A stretch of DNA of 64,000 bases from Sciurus carolinensis. Its lineage: Eukaryota; Chordata; Mammalia; Rodentia; Sciuridae. The notes under the pieces are model-generated. The model was not told the origin of the DNA. It did no database searches and worked only from the letters and a program-made list of their open reading frames with translations. Of this stretch, positions 20,190 to 30,710 are shown piece by piece (position 1 is the stretch's first letter; every line of letters begins with the position of its first letter). A program made the translations under genes and the position numbers. The stretch is taken from positions 14,728,001-14,792,000 of the forward strand of contig NC_062226.1 of NCBI RefSeq assembly GCF_902686445.1, read 5' to 3'.

Positions 20190-20375
20190 TTTCATCTTCC
20201 AGCTCTGCCCGACTCTGAGGGCATCTGGGACAAAGCATGTATGCCTCTATTTCTGCCCTGAAATGTAAATAGGGATAATAATAGCTCCGATCTCATGGAG
20301 CTGTTGTAGGGACTAAATGAGCCAAGACTTGAAAAGCACTCAGAGCGGGCTCTGGCACGGAGTAAACAAGGCAGC
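20190..20375 (+). repeat. MIR SINE
   Basis: A second forward MIR in tandem arrangement with the previous one: 'cttccagctctgcccgactc', 'gtaaatagggataataatag', 'ctgttgtagggactaaatga', 'aaaagcactcagagcgggct'. Confidence 0.85.
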
Positions 20376-20429
20376 CTCAAGGTCGCCTGGCTAGTTAGCC
20401 AGCTAGTCAAAATTTGAGTCCAAGTTCAC

Positions 20430-20740
20430 CTCTAAGTTCATTGCGTTTTAAAACACCCCGAAGTTCTGAGACACCCTCTTTGCTTGAGTTGCTTTCTTTC
20501 GGCACCTCAAAGAGAGCAGATCTTTCCCTCCCGGTATTTCTCCAATCGACATCTTGACTTACTCGAAACATTTTCTACATCGCTGGAGACAAGCATATTT
20601 TCCATTCGAGGAGGGAGTGGGGCCTGCTTCTAGAAGGGAGTGAAAAGAGTCACTGAAAAACAGAGACATGCCTAGGAAGAAGCAAAAATAATTAAAATAT
20701 GAAACCGGCTGCCGTCTTCGCAGGATTTCAATTTTGCAGT
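20430..20740. other. Unique stretch retaining about 11 CpGs (candidate regulatory element)
   Basis: Single-copy sequence with CpGs spread at roughly 25-30 bp intervals ('attgcgttttaaaacacccc', 'ctttcggcacctc', 'tctccaatcgacatcttgac', 'catcgctggag', 'aaaccggctgccgtcttcgc') although overall GC is not high. It could be constrained or unmethylated. That is inference from composition only. Confidence 0.3.
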
Positions 20741-21034
20741 AGCAGGAAGGGAGGGGTGGCAGACATTCCCTTTCTCACACCGATACACATTTCGATACAG
20801 TGTGATAAAGACTTGGAGAAATTGACATATTAATTTGGAATAAGAGCTTGCATCCTGTAAGCAAGGGAAAGGGGTGAATACAGGAGGAGCCCCAGGAGTC
20901 CGCAGTTCCTCCTAGCATCACGCGGCAGGGCAGCGGGGGTGCCTGGGGTCTTGCGACAGAGCTCTTATGGGCCTGTGGCAGGATCCAGGTTTGGATCCAG
21001 GGTGGAGGGAAGCCTCCCTGGTAAGCTCCTGCTC

Positions 21035-21225
21035 TGGTGGAGCCAGGATTAGAACCCAAGTCTCCTGCTGCTCATCCAGTGTCCTCTCAACCACCAGTCA
21101 CTCCTTCAGTTACTCAGCCTCTTGCCCACTCAATCACTGTCAAGGTCACCTACTGGGTAGCAGGCACTCGGTGTGAAGGGAACAGGATGGAGACCGGTGC
21201 CAGGGACAGGAGCCCACCTTTGCTT
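21035..21225 (-). repeat. MIR 5' part followed by a short L2-like piece
   Basis: 'ggagccaggattagaaccca' and 'agtctcctgctgctcatcca' are the inverted MIR 5' end (21035-21105). 'cacctactgggtagcaggca' at about 21148 resembles an inverted L2 or MIR 3' end. The segment 21226-21844 downstream is unique spacer. Confidence 0.5.
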
Positions 21226-21844
21226 TTATTTCACTTTTATTGCCTTGTTTCACTGAGGACTTTCATTCTTCCCAGCGAATTCCAAGCCCATTCATGGAAG
21301 CATCTGGCCAAGCTGGCAGAGGGTGGCTGAGGCTTTTAAAACCCCACATTTTCATCTGCCCCCTGAGCTTTCGTAGACCCCTTCACCCAGGACTCCAGGA
21401 CCACTTTTCCCTTCCTGAGTGCTGGGAGGTGGCACGATCGTCACCACCCTCAGGAGCCACTCATCTGGTATTTGGGGAACATAGCATCCCCTGGTATAAA
21501 TTAGCTCCTGAGTCCAAACGGGCATTTGCAAAGGCCGGAGGGCTGAGACCAGAGGACCAGTCGTGAGCTGACCTCTTTGGCCAGCGCAGCAGCCGCATGA
21601 ACAACTACTAGACTACTTAACTGCTGCCGTAGTCATAGAGTCCGTGAGGCGGGCCTGTGCCCGCTGCATGGGTTGCAGCCTGTGGGAGCTCTTGGCCCAC
21701 CAGCAAGGTGCTCTCCACAGGCAAGTGTATACAGAGCTCAGGGAGACAAGGACGGTCTGCTTGTCTCAGGGGTCCACGCGGAACCTGCTTGTGTTTAGGA
21801 GTCAGCAGGACCTCTAAGGAAGGGCCATGTGTCACTCGTTAGGA

Positions 21845-21960
21845 ACTCCAGTTTCCCGTTCTATAAAATAAAGCGGTGCCTTACTGGGTGGTTGTAAGAG
21901 ATCAGAAGAGTTAATGTGTGAAGCCCAGGCATGTGTTAGGCCCCTGTCAATATGGATTTC
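21845..21960 (+). repeat. MIR SINE 3' half
   Basis: 'cagtttcccgttctataaaa', 'tgggtggttgtaagagatca' and 'gttaggcccctgtcaatatg' follow the forward MIR 3' half. Confidence 0.75.
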
Positions 21961-22284
21961 CTTTTCCTTTCCTCCCAGGCACGCATTTGCTGCGGGTCTG
22001 AGAACCGAGCCAGGCTTCTCTCTGAGAAGATGGTCAATGCCTCCAGGAGAGTGCGAAGTCCTGCCACTGGCCTTTTTGGTCCTGGACATTTTGTCTGTAC
22101 ACTGAGGGTTCAAACCTCCTTTCTAGGATTGGTGAGAGTATGCCTAGGACTAGGGGACAGGTCCCAAAGTGTAAGAAGGTGTTCATGGTCAGTGTCCAAC
22201 CTGTAGGATCCAGAGAGCACCTGAGCAGCTTGTGAGCACTCAATCCACCCCTGGTGCAAAGTGGGGAGGCTGGGCCAGGCATGT
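21961..22284. other. Unique spacer
   Basis: No repeat or exon recognised. Confidence 0.35.
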
Positions 22285-22560
22285 GGTGGACATTGCTTTT
22301 GGCTGCAGTTATTTGCTGGAGAAAAATAGAAACCCACTCAGACTATTTCCAAGAGAGTAAGTTTATTTTAAAGCGTAAATGAGGGAACAGGGTTCCATGG
22401 ACACCATCAAAGAACCAGGATCACAAGTGAGGCCAGATCCAAGAAGCCTGCAGTGGGAGGGTGGAAGGGAGGCACAGTGGCTCCCGGAAGTCCTGCAGAA
22501 GTTTGGGGCTCCCTTAGTGCAACCTTCGAGGCCCCACACCACGCATATTTCATGCTTCTG
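22285..22560. repeat. Possible ancient unclassified repeat
   Basis: The progression 'gaaacccactcagactattt', 'agtaagtttattttaaagcg' and 'gaaccaggatcacaagtgag' recalls an old mammalian repeat with a '..ggaatttattggctcatg..' start. The family name is not secure. Confidence 0.25.
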
Positions 22561-22689
22561 AACAGCCATCTCATGGCCTCTCGTGTGCCTTGCTGCACTG
22601 GTCCCGTGTTTCTTGCATGTCCCCTCTCTCTAGGCACCCTTATCTGTTTCTATTACCAGGAACCCCCTGGGTCCATTGTTCAGGATCTG

Positions 22690-22920
22690 GCTTCATTGCT
22701 TCTTCATCGAGGCCCTTCCTGGTCCTCCCAGTACTGTTTAAGTAGCCTGTGATTCTCTCTCACAGCACGGTTTCTGCAGCTGCATCTGCGCTCCACATCT
22801 GTCATTTCCCACTGGCCTGTCAATTATGCGATGGCAAGGCCTGCCGGGTTTTGCCATTCACTCTGCCTGCAGCGCCTGGCACAGGGCTCAGCAACGGGAG
22901 CTCTCACGATGTTCCATGAA
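22690..22920 (+). repeat. L2 LINE 3' end
   Basis: 'catcgaggcccttcctggtc', 'cactggcctgtcaattatgc', 'gatggcaaggcctgccgggt' and 'gcgcctggcacagggctcag' follow the L2 3' UTR through the 'cctggcacatagtaggc' end. Confidence 0.65.
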
Positions 22921-23296
22921 CAAGAGAAGGAGGGCCATTTCCCGACCCCCATCCCGTGCCCTCCACGTGCCTCATATGCACTCCATTCATGTGCTACCTT
23001 GACTACCAGGTTGCTTTTCTCTGCTTCTAGAATTTCTGACTTATTTTTGTCCATCCGGAAACCTTGCCCCTCAAGACCTCTGAGGACCCTGTCTTCACCT
23101 TTCAGCTGCAGATCCTAACAGCAGCTGGCACCTTTTTATTTTCAAGCTCAAATTGCCTAGAGAAAAAATGTGAGTGGCCTAGCTCACCTTGTCAGGGGAG
23201 ATTGGAGGGCTGATTCCTTGATGGACAGCCAATCAGCCAATCTATGGGCCATTTGCCTCTGGGGCAGAGGTCCGGTTAACCCTGCCTGTCTACATC

Positions 23297-23493
23297 ACCA
23301 GCTGCATGTGGCTATTGAGCCCTTGAAATGTGGCTAGTGCCACAGGTTGAAATGATAATATTTCTACAGAGTGGTTAAGTCAATTATATTATTAAAAGTA
23401 TTTTTCCTTAGATTTTTCTTTATTAGTGTGTCCACTGGAAAATCTAAAACCACACATGTGGCTTGAATTGTATTTCCATCGGACAGCACTATG
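23297..23493. mobile_element. hAT-type MITE remnant
   Basis: 'ctgcatgtggctattgagcc', 'cttgaaatgtggctagtgcc' and the terminal 'catcggacagcactatg' match a common mammalian hAT MITE ('ccacatgtggctattgagcacttgaaatgtggctagtg ... ggacagcgctg'). Subfamily not assigned. A possible L2 piece follows to about 23620. Confidence 0.6.
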
Positions 23494-24140
23494 TCAATCA
23501 TTCTGAAGTGGGGAAGGGAACTGGTCACATAGGGTAAAACAGGTCACCCAGTGGCAGGAGGTGTGTATAGGGAAGCTTCCTTTAGAAGGAGGAACTGAAT
23601 TTCATCTGCTCTATTTCGACGACTGGAATTATGGTTATAGTCCATTCATAATTATCCATTGTGGAGCTCTGTAGTAGTGTTAGTTGAATATTTTATTCTG
23701 TTTTTTTAGTTATCTATTGCTGTGTAACCATAATAAGGCAAACTTTGTGTCTTCAAACAACATATATTCATGATTTCACAGTTTTCGTGAGCCAGGAATC
23801 CAGGCATGAATTATCCCAAACCGTGGGGGCTCATCAGACTGTCCCCAAGGTATTGGTGGAGGCTGCCTTCTCATATGGTGACCTGGTGGTTGTGGGTGGT
23901 TGTGCCCTTAATTGGTCTTGGCAGAATTGAGCTCCTTGCAGCTGTCATAACAGATACATCAGTTACTCGAAGGCTGTTGTCCCAAAGCTGTCCTCCGTAC
24001 TTACTGGGCTCATTGCCACATGGACTCCCAACATGACCGCTCGTCTTTAAGGAAGGTAGAAGTGGAGGACCGATGTTATCATTTCCTATAACAAACCCTA
24101 GAGATAACTTGCTCTCATCTTTGCAGTATTGGTTAAAATG

Positions 24141-24347
24141 ATTCACAGGTGCCAAGTGTGGTGGTGCACACCTGTAATCCCAGCAGCAAGGGAGGCTGAG
24201 GCAGGAGGATCACAAGTTCAAAGCCAGCCTCAGCAACTTAGTGAGACCCTGACTCAAAACTTAAAAAAATAAATCAATAAAAAGGACTAGGGATGGGGCT
24301 CAGTGGTTAAGTGCCCCCTGGGTTCAATCCCTGGTACCCAAAATAGA

Positions 24348-24390
<43 letters not shown>

Positions 24391-24399
24391 TTCACAGGT
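24141..24399 (+). mobile_element. B1-dID dimeric SINE with 10-bp target-site duplication
   Basis: The 7SL-derived left monomer starts 'gccaagtgtggtggtgcaca' then 'cctgtaatcccagcagc' and ends 'actcaaaac'. After an A-rich linker the ID-like right monomer reads 'ggactagggatggggctcag' ... 'gggttcaatccctggtaccc' (24284-24341). The tail is an (AAT)n array at about 24349-24389. 'attcacaggt' is duplicated at 24141-24150 and 24390-24399. Composite SINEs of this type are known from squirrels, dormice and relatives. The element is full length. Confidence 0.93.
24346..24389. repeat. (AAT)n microsatellite in the SINE tail
   Basis: About 13 AAT units replacing a plain poly-A tail. It probably grew from the SINE's A-rich 3' end. 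Confidence 0.95.
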
Positions 24400-24569
24400 C
24401 CTGGCTCACACTGAAGGGCAGGGGAATACACAAGGAAACAAACACCTGTGACCAGTTTCATGGGGGCCTTCTGAACATTGGCCCACCACAACTACACAGT
24501 GCTGCCTTTGGGACTAGAAGCAGAGACAGACCACCATGTATTCCACACATCAGGGGTGATGTTGAGGCC

Positions 24570-24948
24570 ACATTGTCTTACTCTATTGGGGCTGCAGTAA
24601 CAAAATACTATAGACTGGGCAGCTTAGAAAAAACAGAAATTTCTTTCTTGCCATTCTGGACACTGGGAAGTCCAAGATCAAGGCATTAGCAGATTTGCTG
24701 TCTGGTGAGGACTCGCTTTTTGGTTCATAGGTTTTTTTTTTTTTTTTCTAGCTGTATCCTCACATGATAGAAAAGGCAAAAAATCTCCCTTGGGTGTATT
24801 TTATAGGGACACTAATCTCAACATGAGGACTCTGTCTTCATGACCTAATCACCTCCCTAAGGTCCTGTTGTTCTCCTGATTCCTTCCGGGTGGGAGTTAG
24901 GACTCTAACATACGAGTCTTGAGGGGATTCAAACACTTGGACCAGAGC
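24570..24948 (-). mobile_element. MaLR solo LTR (MLT1A/MST-like)
   Basis: 'gtcttactctattggggctg', 'cagtaacaaaatactataga', 'ctgggcagcttagaaaaaac', 'gaagtccaagatcaaggcat' and 'gacctaatcacctccctaag' follow the inverted MaLR LTR closely. A T16 run sits at 24732-24747. No internal region. Confidence 0.85.
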
Positions 24949-24989
24949 ATCCAGAGAAGGGAGAGGACTACAAAGGGTTGAATAGAAGC

Positions 24990-25340
24990 CACAGCTTTGT
25001 TCTTAGCGCGGAAGAGGCGGTATCACTATGCCGGCAGCAGATTGACCCTCCCAGCAGCTGCAGTGGCTTTGACAGGCCCCTCTCCAAGGTCAGGCACGTT
25101 GCCTCCTGGCCCCTGGGGTCAGGGAGGCGGAAGACACCTGCTGCTTGGGACTGTTGGTGGCCCCAGGGTCTCCTGGGCAGGTCGCCGGCCCCGCTAGCGG
25201 AGACCCTGCAGGACATCCAATTAGCCACACTTGGTTTTCCTTCCAATTTCACGGCTGTCCAACTGGAGACATGGTGTCACTCTTGGTCCTGGAGCATTGG
25301 GGGTGACATGCGACCACACGCTGCATCTTGTTGGTGAGGA
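24990..25340. other. CpG-enriched unique spacer
   Basis: About 15 CpGs in 350 bp ('agcgcggaagaggcggtatc', 'gtcgccggccccgctagcgg', 'gcagcgtacgcac'), not a full CpG island by eye. No exon found. Confidence 0.3.
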
Positions 25341-25479
25341 GGCAGCGTACGCACAACTTGCAAGGTGCAGCAAATCATCTTGGAACATAAGAGTGTGAGA
25401 GTCCTTTAGAGCTACCAGGGATTTATTTTTTTAACCTATCAAAACATGGTCATATAATGAATGCCCAACAAAATCCATT

Positions 25480-25905
25480 TATGCTTATTGAAAAGGTATG
25501 GGACATGCAAATCATTTTTTGTAATTACCTTTTGGCCTACAAAATATAAATTTTCATAGTACAGAATTGTCTATGTATAGTAAAAATTTCTTCTCAGAAA
25601 ACATCTCTCTTGGACTGTAATTGAGACACAAGCCTGCACTTATGTAATGCAAAAATTTGTGAGTTTAAACATGTTCCCACACCATAAAACGATCACCACA
25701 ATCAAGAACATAGTACGTGTCCATCACCTCCGAAACTTCCCTTCTTCTGATTTATTTGTTTGTCTTGTGGTAAATGTTTAAAGGTTTCAAATGCACAATA
25801 CACTATTATTAGTGACAGGCACTATTTGGCACAGCAGACCTCTAGAACTCATTCATCTTGCACACTGAAACTTTATACACCCTGAAAGAAACTCCGGTGC
25901 CCATT
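25480..25905 (-). mobile_element. Old LINE-1 3' UTR fragment (L1M)
   Basis: 'gatcaccacaatcaagaaca', 'cgtgtccatcacctccgaaa', 'cctctagaactcattcatct' and 'tgcacactgaaactttatac' match the inverted L1M 3' UTR. No open frame. Confidence 0.7.
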
Positions 25906-25964
25906 GATGGAAGGGACCAAAAATGCGAACCTTTTACGGAAGGCTTGGCAGCCTGACTCCTCAT

Positions 25965-26375
25965 TGAACAGCCTGAAGCTCCTCACTGTTTTGGATGGGA
26001 GAGCTGAGGCTTAGAGATTGGCTACCTGACTCACAGAGCCAGGTGTCCAATCTGAACCTTTAGGATCACACCCACCGGCCTCCAGCCCGACCCCCGCCAG
26101 CCACCACCCTTTTCAGGACAATTCTGAACGTCCGTCGCGATAAGAGCAGCTTTGGTGAGGGATGGCTCTACACCACACACTGTCTCCTGCACTCCACGTG
26201 GACTTTCTCATTTGATCCTCATCATACTCCCGACAGGAGAAATGATCACCCCCGCCATCTTCCAGAGAGGAAACGGAAGCTCAGGGAGGTCAAGCACTTG
26301 TCAGGGTCACGCAGATGGTAGGTAGGAGGAGAGTTTGGACACGACCCGTAGGTCTAACCACTGTACGAGTGGCGG
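25965..26375 (-). repeat. MIR SINE pair (weak, then clear)
   Basis: 25965-26075 is a weak inverted MIR ('ggagagctgaggcttagaga'). 26165-26375 is clear: 'tcatttgatcctcatcatac', 'gagaggaaacggaagctcag', 'tcagggtcacgcagatggta' and 'gtctaaccactgtacgagtg', nearly full length. Confidence 0.75.
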
Positions 26376-26397
26376 AGAGCAGTCTCCACAGAGCTCT

Positions 26398-26600
26398 GTC
26401 CTTTCCACTTTCCAGCTGTGGAAACGGAGGCCTGAGGAAGGGAAGTGGCTCGGGTGAAGGTGCAGCTCAGTGGCAGAGCACTTGCCTCGTGCGCATGAGG
26501 CCCTGGGTTAGATTCCCAGCGCTGAGAAAATAAGTGCAGCAGCTGAACCGAACCCAGAACCCAGGTATCAGTCTTCTCGGGCCAGTGGGCTTTCATCTTT
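26398..26600 (-). repeat. MIR SINE split by an ID insertion
   Basis: The left piece 'cagctgtggaaacggaggcc' plus 'tgaggaagggaagtgg' (26398-26449) and the right piece 'gcagctgaaccgaacccaga' plus 'acccaggtatcagtc' (from 26535) join into one inverted MIR once the ID element is removed. Confidence 0.65.
26450..26532 (+). mobile_element. ID SINE
   Basis: 'gaaggtgcagctcagtggca' (A-box region), 'gagcacttgcctcgtgcgca', 'tgaggccctgggttagattc' (B box) and 'ccagcgct' form a full ID body. The tail is eroded to 'gagaaaataa'. 'aagtg' flanks both sides as a possible short duplication. Older than the copy at 1863. Confidence 0.85.
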
Positions 26601-26689
26601 CAGGGATAATGACCTTTAAATGCCCTTGGTGTGTGTCCTTCCCCTGCACAGGACAAATGCAGGATAATTAAAACCTCCTCTCCCACCCC

Positions 26690-26960
26690 CCTTCCACACT
26701 CTGTAAACTATTTTTTTCCCCATCCTCTTTTCAGCTGTTTCCAGCTGCTCATTTGGATAAGATCTGGTGCCCAGGGGTTTCTCTGATGAGCAACATCACA
26801 ACCCAGCCCCTTCCCAGGGGAAGCCGAGGGAGAGGACAGGGAGGACAGGCAAGGTTTCCCATTAAATTGGCCTCCTGCAATCTGCGGAGTTTAATCTTAA
26901 CTTGAAAGTGCTTTTGATCGGCTTGCAGGGCTGCTCCCCGCTTCCGGCCCACCCCTGTCT
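26690..26960. other. Unique stretch, candidate conserved element
   Basis: Single-copy sequence with blocks such as 'cccattaaattggcctcctg' and 'gagtttaatcttaacttgaa'. No repeat similarity noticed. Conservation is a guess. Confidence 0.25.
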
Positions 26961-27599
26961 TTGGGCCCAGCACCCTCTCTCTGCCCTGCATTCAAAGTTG
27001 TGTGCGATGGGAGGTGGGAGGGGCCTGAGTGGCCCTTCTTTTATCTCCATCTCCCAGCTGCCTTTCTGACCAGACAGAAGCAGTAACTTCAGTCCCTTTT
27101 CTGGAAGCTGGAGATCAGCTGCTTTACTGAGGTCTGACCTGGCGTCTGTTCCTGAAGCACCCGGGGCCCAGCGGATCTCCTTCTTCCTCCTGCCCCTCCC
27201 TCCCTCTCACCCCTGACCTGGCCTTCTCCTCTGCTCCCACACCCCTTCTCCATTGACTGTTTCTGCACTGTCCTCTCATGCTTTGGAATGAATCACTAAC
27301 ACAGCTCCCCTGTCAAGCAAAGCAGGGTCTGATCTCCTTCTAAATGGTCCAGGATTTGCAAGGAACATAATGTCTCCATGTTGCGAACACCTCTTTATAT
27401 ATTCATTTGGCAGAATGCAGGTTTACTGAGAGGAGCCCTGTTGCCTACCCCATAAACGAATCCCTGGCAAGGCAATATCCATCCAGACTGAAGGCACCCC
27501 CAAATCCTTTTCTCCCTAGAGGATCTACGAGGCACTATTATTCTAAATCAACCAAATGTATATTCACAACTATGGAATAGAAAGACTCTGGACTGGGAA
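26961..27599. other. Unique spacer, C/T-rich in the middle
   Basis: 27175-27250 is pyrimidine-rich ('tcctgcccctccctccctct'). No repeat or exon found. Confidence 0.35.
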
Positions 27600-27822
27600 A
27601 AACAAGTCATGTTTTTGGTGCTGACCAGCTCTGGATGTGAGATCTGGTCCTGCCTTGCTGTGTGGCCATGGACAGGGTCCTAAGCTCTCTGATCCTTTGC
27701 TTTCTTATCCATACAGTGATGGCAATTATAATACCTATTTCCTAAATTTGTTCTGGGGATTTTATGAGATGATGCTTTAGTGTTTTACTGGACCATAGAA
27801 GGTGCTCAATAAAATCTATTCT
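27600..27822 (+). repeat. MIR SINE (near full length)
   Basis: 'ttgctgtgtggccatggaca', 'ctctctgatcctttgctttc', 'cagtgatggcaattataata', 'ggggattttatgagatgatg' and 'ggtgctcaataaaatctatt' run in forward MIR order to the 3' end. Confidence 0.88.
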
Positions 27823-27921
27823 GTACTTCTTTCCTTGGGATCCACCACAGGGAGGAATTTTAGAGTTGTGGAATCCAACGTTCTACCCATTGCCCCGCCT
27901 CCATCTGAGGGATGGATACTT

Positions 27922-27947
27922 TCTCTCTCTCTCTCTCTCTCTCTCTC
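27922..27947. repeat. (TC)13 microsatellite
   Basis: Thirteen perfect TC units. Confidence 0.97.
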
Positions 27948-28019
27948 AAGGGAGGGATACGGCCTTGGGCTATTTATTTTTGAGGCTTTTTTTTTTGTCT
28001 GTAAAATAAAAATAATTCT

Positions 28020-28735
28020 AGTCTGATTGTGAGGAGGACTCGATTGCAACACAATCAGTGTGCTCTGAAAACAAGTCCATTTCCAACAATCATTCTGTCT
28101 TCACGATAACTCATCTAGAGTGCTTTCTGCTGCTTAACACGTTTTCATGAGCCCACCTTATTTGGTCTAAACACTGGAGGAAAACTCATTTTAAAAGCTT
28201 CTACTAATTATAATCTATTCTCATGAATTCATGAAAGCAGCCCCTCCTAGACATTTTTGACTCCAGCAGGCTGAGTCCAATCCATGTGTTAAGTATTTTG
28301 AAAAGTATTTTCTCTGCATTGCTTCATCATGCTCAGGTTTTATTATTCACGTCTTCTTACACGCATGCACACAGGCACATATGCACTGAGATTTGTGCTG
28401 GAAAAAAATTGGGAAGCCATGCTTATTATTCATGTGAACATCCTTAGCTGAGGACGTCAGTAGCAGTGGGAAGCTCAGGCTGAAGTTTGCAAGCCTGCCG
28501 TCACAACTGGGTGGTTCAGCTCCTTTCTTGGACTCCCTGTATTAGCGTGACCATCACGGGCAACCTACGTGGTTATTAGTCATTCATACCTTATTTATGC
28601 ATAGTCTGTAAAAGGAATTAATTGCAGTAAGGGATGCTGAGAGGGAAGGCATCAGGTGTATTTGGGAGCAGAGGAGGAAATAGTATCATGTGTGGGGAAA
28701 GGACCTCAGAAGCTTAGGTTTCGAAGCTTCATTTT
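28020..28735. other. Unique AT-moderate spacer with homeodomain-like words
   Basis: No repeats recognised. Contains 'gcttctactaattataatct' and 'aaaggaattaattgcagtaa', motif cores typical of homeodomain sites. Without comparison this is only a candidate enhancer-like region. Confidence 0.3.
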
Positions 28736-29404
28736 GGTCTGCTTGGATCATCCTCCTTACTCAGTGTATCCCAACTGCTCTCCTGCAGGGCTCTGCTGCC
28801 TTTGCCTCTGTGGCTGAGTGGCTTTCCTACTGCATGTCCTGCCTCCTGACTCAACCACACTGTCACCAGTGTGGTCTTTCTAAGCCCCATGTGGGATGAC
28901 GAGAGATGAGAACCATCTCTGTCTTTCCCGTGGGTGGGATCAATGCTTGATCTCTCAGGCCCTTCCACTTCCGAAACACTGGGAGTTGGGGTTCCTGGTG
29001 CCCCATCATGAGCGCCATTCACAGGAGTGTCTGCTCTCTGCGTAGCAGAGGGAGAAGAGATTTGAGCTGAGCCTCTTTTGGTCCCAGGCGTCAGCCAATG
29101 CCATGCCGCCTCCGCTGCCCGTGTCTCAGAAGGTTCCTCCCTACCGCTCTTGGTGACCACCTGTTCTTCAGAGCTGCTGCTGCGGCTGGAGGCCCTGCAC
29201 CATGTGAGTGTGAATTATCTGTGAAATCTGCCTCCGTCTCCTGTGTCTGCTAAGTCCCTTGTGTGTGGGAGGGGTGAGGGTCCATGTCTCTGTCTCTTCC
29301 CTACTGTGTATTTTAGAAGAAAAAACAGGAACAGGTTGTTGATTCAATAAATATGTCACTAGTGGCCAAGGTAACACGAGCACAAATTTAGTGTCTATTG
29401 GGAC
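28736..29404. other. Unique spacer, CpG-scattered
   Basis: 28990-29180 holds several CpGs ('ccatgccgcctccgctgccc'). No exon with credible protein similarity. Possible weak L2 at 28745-28870. Confidence 0.3.
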
Positions 29405-29565
29405 CTATTAGAGAGCTGTGATTTGCAATCCAGGTTCTCATCTTGGCTCCATCACTGAACTTGAAGAAATCATTGCCCCTCTTTGTGCTTCAGTGTTCTG
29501 AAAGCAGGGACCGGAGTGGGTAGATGGCACGAGCTCTCTGTCTAAACTTTGTGCTTTGCTAAATC
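29405..29565 (+). repeat. MIR SINE
   Basis: 'tgatttgcaatccaggttct', 'catcttggctccatcactga' and 'aatcattgcccctctttgtg' follow forward MIR order. Confidence 0.65.
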
Positions 29566-29864
29566 CCGATACACCATATTTCATGGTTTTCTTTTTTTTC
29601 CCTCACATTGTAACATTTCTGAAATTGATTTGCATCTTACAATCAATGGCATGTCATAGTTTAATTGGCAACATTTTTTTCTTTGTGGGTGATGCATAAA
29701 ATTATAGTGTGTCACGCAACCGATGGCATCCACATCTGATGAATTATGTGACATCCTTTGTTCTTTTCTCCTTCTCGTGACCATGTCAACCAAGTGAAAG
29801 AACCAGGTCTCCCAGCAGGTAGTGTGTCCCTTCCACATCACTTCTCAAATGAAGCCATCTGATT
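29566..29864. other. Spacer, possible unidentified old DNA-transposon piece
   Basis: 29580-29760 has an 86-codon minus-strand frame and phrases such as 'gtcacgcaaccgatggcatc' that look repeat-like, but I cannot name a family. Confidence 0.25.
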
Positions 29865-30290
29865 GTAACCATTAGGATTAGGTTTAACTGCATGAAAAAG
29901 AAACCCTCTAAATAAGGGTGGCATTACAAAACTAAATTATTGCTTTCTTCACCACCCTGCATTCCAGAGGAAGGCAAAGTAGCCTTGGTAGGGCAGCCTC
30001 AGCATGATCAGGGGCCCAGCTTCCTGTTATACTTTGACTTCCTTATCTCAGTGCATGGGTTGTGTGCTCAAAGTTGTGGTTAACCCAACAGGGTGGATGG
30101 AGCTTCAGTTTTTCATGGCCAGCGATTAGGAAGGGAGAAAGGGAAGACACTAGGATCCCCCTTCAATGATTTGGCTCCCTGTAAAGAGTTTTCTTGGAAT
30201 CCTTCCACAAAGGTCAGTGTGCATACTGTCTGTCCAGAGCTTGGTCACCTGGTCGACCTAGCTGAGAGGGAGACTTGCGAATATAATCAT
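29865..30290. repeat. Probable ancient unclassified repeat
   Basis: 'attaggattaggtttaactg', 'ctctaaataagggtggcatt' and 'cattccagaggaaggcaaag' recall a widespread old mammalian repeat. Possible relative of 1390-1610. Confidence 0.35.
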
Positions 30291-30499
30291 TTTGCTTAAT
30301 TTATTGCTTCTTCAAATAAAATTAGGACATTTTATTAAGGAAAACAAAGAAGTAGGCAGGCTAGTGGGCAGGCACTCAGCAGTCTCTGTGACCTCAGTGA
30401 AATGTGGAGGTTATGAATCTGGGAGTCAGGAGACAAAGGGTCTCATTTCATCTTTCCTTGCTTGGCTTTTTTTTTTTTCAGATACATAATGAGGTTAAA

Positions 30500-30710
30500 A
30501 ATGTTTCTATGTAAAATCCCAGCAGCTCAGGAGGCTGAGGCAGGAAGATTGCAAGTTCAAAGCCAGCCTCAGCAATTTAGTGAGGGCTTGAGCAGCTTAG
30601 CAAGACCCTGTCTCAAAATAAAAACTAAAAAGGGCTGGGGGTGTGGCTCAGTGGTAGAGCACCCCTGGATTCAATCCCTAGTACCAAAAGAAGAGAATGC
30701 TTCTATGTAA
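30500..30710 (+). mobile_element. 5'-truncated B1-dID SINE with 15-bp target-site duplication
   Basis: The left monomer begins inside the B1 ('aatcccagcagctcaggagg') and reads 'ctgaggcaggaagattgcaa'. The right monomer reads 'gggctgggggtgtggctcag' then 'tggtagagcacccctggatt' and 'caatccctagtacc'. Flanking 'aatgtttctatgtaa' (30500-30514) and 'aatgcttctatgtaa' (30696-30710) differ by one base. A second short 'ttgagcagcttagcaagacc' segment inside the B1 half is typical of this family. Confidence 0.92.

Larger units (their letters stand above)
23705..24500 (-). mobile_element. Old LTR (ERVL-MaLR-like) split by a SINE
   Basis: The left part begins 'gttatctattgctgtgtaac' and 'cataataaggcaaactttgt', the inverted LTR 3' end. 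The right part resumes at 24390 with 'ttcacaggtcctggctcaca', then 'ggcaggggaatacacaagga' and 'ggcccaccacaac', the inverted 5' end. The B1-dID at 24150-24389 interrupts it. No internal retroviral genes are present. Confidence 0.6.

Noticed and set aside
29581..29841. 86-codon minus-strand frame suggesting a transposase exon
   Set aside because: No catalytic or zinc-finger motif visible. Mentioned only as possible unnamed repeat.
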